This document shows, one piece after another, positions 62,467 to 64,000 of a stretch of DNA of 64,000 bases. Origin of the DNA: Gonapodya sp. JEL0774. Lineage: Eukaryota > Monoblepharomycota > Monoblepharidomycetes > Monoblepharidales > Gonapodyaceae. A program made the translations under genes and the position numbers. Every line of letters starts with the position of its first letter. The stretch's first letter is position 1. The stretch covers positions 40,847 through 104,846 of the forward strand of contig JADIIX010000079.1 of the NCBI GenBank assembly GCA_027604505.1, in the 5' to 3' direction. The notes under the pieces are model-generated. The model searched no databases. It saw only the letters and a list, made by a program, of their open reading frames with translations, and was not told the origin of the DNA.

Positions 62467-64000
62467 ATGCGACCGTGGGATCGCACTACGCACTACGATC
62501 AACCTCGCGTCGCGCACCTCGCTTCTCTCTTCGGCGTGCACGTCAACCCGAATACGGTCCTCCCACTCTGGGCCACGACTTCGGACACCTACCCGCAATC
62601 GTGGATCATCGCGCTCGATTCCTACCAAAGGATTCTTGTGCACCGTCAGGATAAAACCGCCGTCGTCGCTTACGCGGAAGTCCCCCTCGGCATTTCCGTC
62701 ATCCTCACCGCCCAGTACTGTGATCTCGGCGACGCTCCGCTTCGCTCGCACACTCGCCAAATCAGCGGGTCAACAGACGACGTCCTACCATACACTCCGG
62801 TCGACCTTCGCAAACCCTTCGAACACAAAGGCCGAAACTCCGTACGAGACCCGATCCTCATCCAAATCGTACCGCGCCGCCTCCTCCCCACCGGCGTTGA
62901 TCTCATCGTACCCGCCGAGGTCTTTTACGATAACATCTGGCACCGTCTACTCGGTGACATCCCGCTCAACGACCCGACAGGCATCACCACCGCCCCCACT
63001 CTCGCAGCCGCGATGAACGTCGGCGCAGGTCCCGTAGCGTCAGTAGCCATGAGTGATGTAAACCAAAATACATCTGGTACCACATACGGTAGTGCAGCCA
63101 CTGGGCCAACCCCGGTGCTTACAACTAGCCCACTACCCGCGCTCGCAGGCACCCAAGTGCCTCCTCCCCAAATACCACAAATCACTGTTCCCCCCATTCC
63201 CCTGTTTGCGGGCCAACCCGCTGCAGTGGTCCCTCAATTTACGTTGGCAGCCAACCTGCCACCGCCCCCATTCCCATCTATTCTTACACCCCCACACGTT
63301 TCTGGCTACCAACAGCCACCTCTTGTCTTACCACCTGCTGCGATGCAAATTCCCAGTGCTGCCCCACCTACACAATATGGGTACCAACCCCAATTCCCTC
63401 AGCACATTGTCCTTGGTGATCGCTTGAAATACCGAGTGCTGGCTGATGGTGAACCAATCACCGCATGGCTACAGCACGCAGACGCCATCTACCGTGCAAA
63501 CGGCGAAATCCCCAGCACTGCCGCCCTTCGTGCCACCGAAGCTCTCCGTAACTCAGGGCTTCGAGGACAACAAATTGCCGCCGCTGTCGACCGTGTTGCA
63601 GCCAACCTCGCAACCTGGGATGCGTTTCGTCAAGCAGTAACCAAAGCTGCCGGAGACGACCAACAGCCACGCTCACTTGCCTGGTCCAAAATAGAAGGAT
63701 TCTGTGCCTCCATTGACTGTGGAGCGCAAACCATCATTAACGAGTTCCGACAACTTGTTAACGACCTCCGCTCAGTCGACCGCACAATTGACTGGGAGCT
63801 CCAAACCGGCGGACCTGACAGTACAATCAACCGTACTTTGCGCCGCAGTTTCATACGTGCATTTGAGCACACCGACCCTGAGCACTTCCGTGAGCTTCAA
63901 AAGCTCGATGCTCGTCAAGCTCCTCTTGAGCAAATGTACAGTGCAACAGTGGCTCACCAAACTCGCAAGGTCACCTGGGGCCAGTGGCAGTTTGCCAACC
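62467..64000 (+). CDS. Gag-like protein of the LTR retroelement, runs off the right edge
   Basis: From ATG 62467 the frame is open through the last base, 511 codons, and open upstream back to a TAG at 62326. The N-terminal 190 residues (PWDRTTHYDQPRVAHLASLF and on) match nothing I know. A Pro-rich middle (about 63100-63380, PPPQIPQITVPPIPLF) follows. From about 63420 the region ITAWLQHADAIYRANGEI, DAFRQAVTKAAGD, EFRQLVNDLRSVD resembles the helical capsid of retrotransposon Gag. No zinc knuckle or protease is reached. Ty3/gypsy versus another order cannot be decided without pol. The frame is intact and codon use is unlike the decayed copia piece beside it, so the copy may be young. Confidence 0.7.
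   Translation, partial: MRPWDRTTHYDQPRVAHLASLFGVHVNPNTVLPLWATTSDTYPQSWIIALDSYQRILVHRQDKTAVVAYAEVPLGISVILTAQYCDLGDAPLRSHTRQISGSTDDVLPYTPVDLRKPFEHKGRNSVRDPILIQIVPRRLLPTGVDLIVPAEVFYDNIWHRLLGDIPLNDPTGITTAPTLAAAMNVGAGPVASVAMSDVNQNTSGTTYGSAATGPTPVLTTSPLPALAGTQVPPPQIPQITVPPIPLFAGQPAAVVPQFTLAANLPPPPFPSILTPPHVSGYQQPPLVLPPAAMQIPSAAPPTQYGYQPQFPQHIVLGDRLKYRVLADGEPITAWLQHADAIYRANGEIPSTAALRATEALRNSGLRGQQIAAAVDRVAANLATWDAFRQAVTKAAGDDQQPRSLAWSKIEGFCASIDCGAQTIINEFRQLVNDLRSVDRTIDWELQTGGPDSTINRTLRRSFIRAFEHTDPEHFRELQKLDARQAPLEQMYSATVAHQTRKVTWGQWQFAN

Overview
The window is nuclear DNA of a eukaryote. Genes carry many short GT..AG introns (roughly 37-100 nt), stand close together on both strands, and encode recognisable eukaryotic housekeeping proteins. 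Alongside MCM2, MLH1, beta-COP, a SCYL2-type pseudokinase, an INSIG homologue and an F-box protein there is a SPEF1/CLAMP homologue, a protein of motile cilia. A flagellated, fungus-like opisthokont such as a zoosporic (chytrid-type) fungus is my best guess. The species is not identified. Exon structures were worked out by hand from splice signals, reading-frame phase and family resemblance. For the lectin gene, the redox gene and the two LRR-mucin genes the phases close across all assigned exons.

Layout. 1-6444 (-): a giant secreted protein with three C-type-lectin modules followed by tandem Thr/Ser-rich exons; it runs off the left edge. 7.4-9.6 kb (+): aspartate aminotransferase. 9.9-15.0 kb (+): one 18-exon gene joining a class I-type haem peroxidase, a DOMON domain, cytochrome b561, cytochrome b5 and a ferredoxin-reductase-type flavoprotein domain, about 1290 aa. 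15.0-16.6 kb: a duplicated stretch and poorly understood DNA. 16.6-18.95 kb (-): carboxylesterase. 19.1-20.7 kb (+): F-box/LRR protein. 20.9-23.8 kb (-): Baeyer-Villiger-type flavin monooxygenase. 24.0-27.2 kb (-) and 40.0-44.1 kb (+): two related surface proteins (Cys-rich head, LRRs, mucin stalk, one membrane span, Ala/Gly tail). Between them lie an RBMS-like RNA-binding protein, MCM2 and a small gene. 45.6-60.7 kb: SCYL2-like pseudokinase, SPEF1, beta-COP, INSIG and MLH1. 60.9-64 kb: a decayed copia integrase, then the 5' LTR, primer-binding site and open gag-like frame of a second LTR element that leaves the window.

Themes. Three large cell-surface genes share one mucin exon type, with near-identical ends and mostly phase-2 introns, so this looks like an exon-shuffling adhesin/receptor family. 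The redox fusion could carry electrons from cytosolic NAD(P)H through FAD, b5 and b561 across a membrane to DOMON and peroxidase domains outside. Membrane-traffic genes (beta-COP, SCYL2-like, INSIG) sit next to one another, but nothing shows that this is functional clustering.
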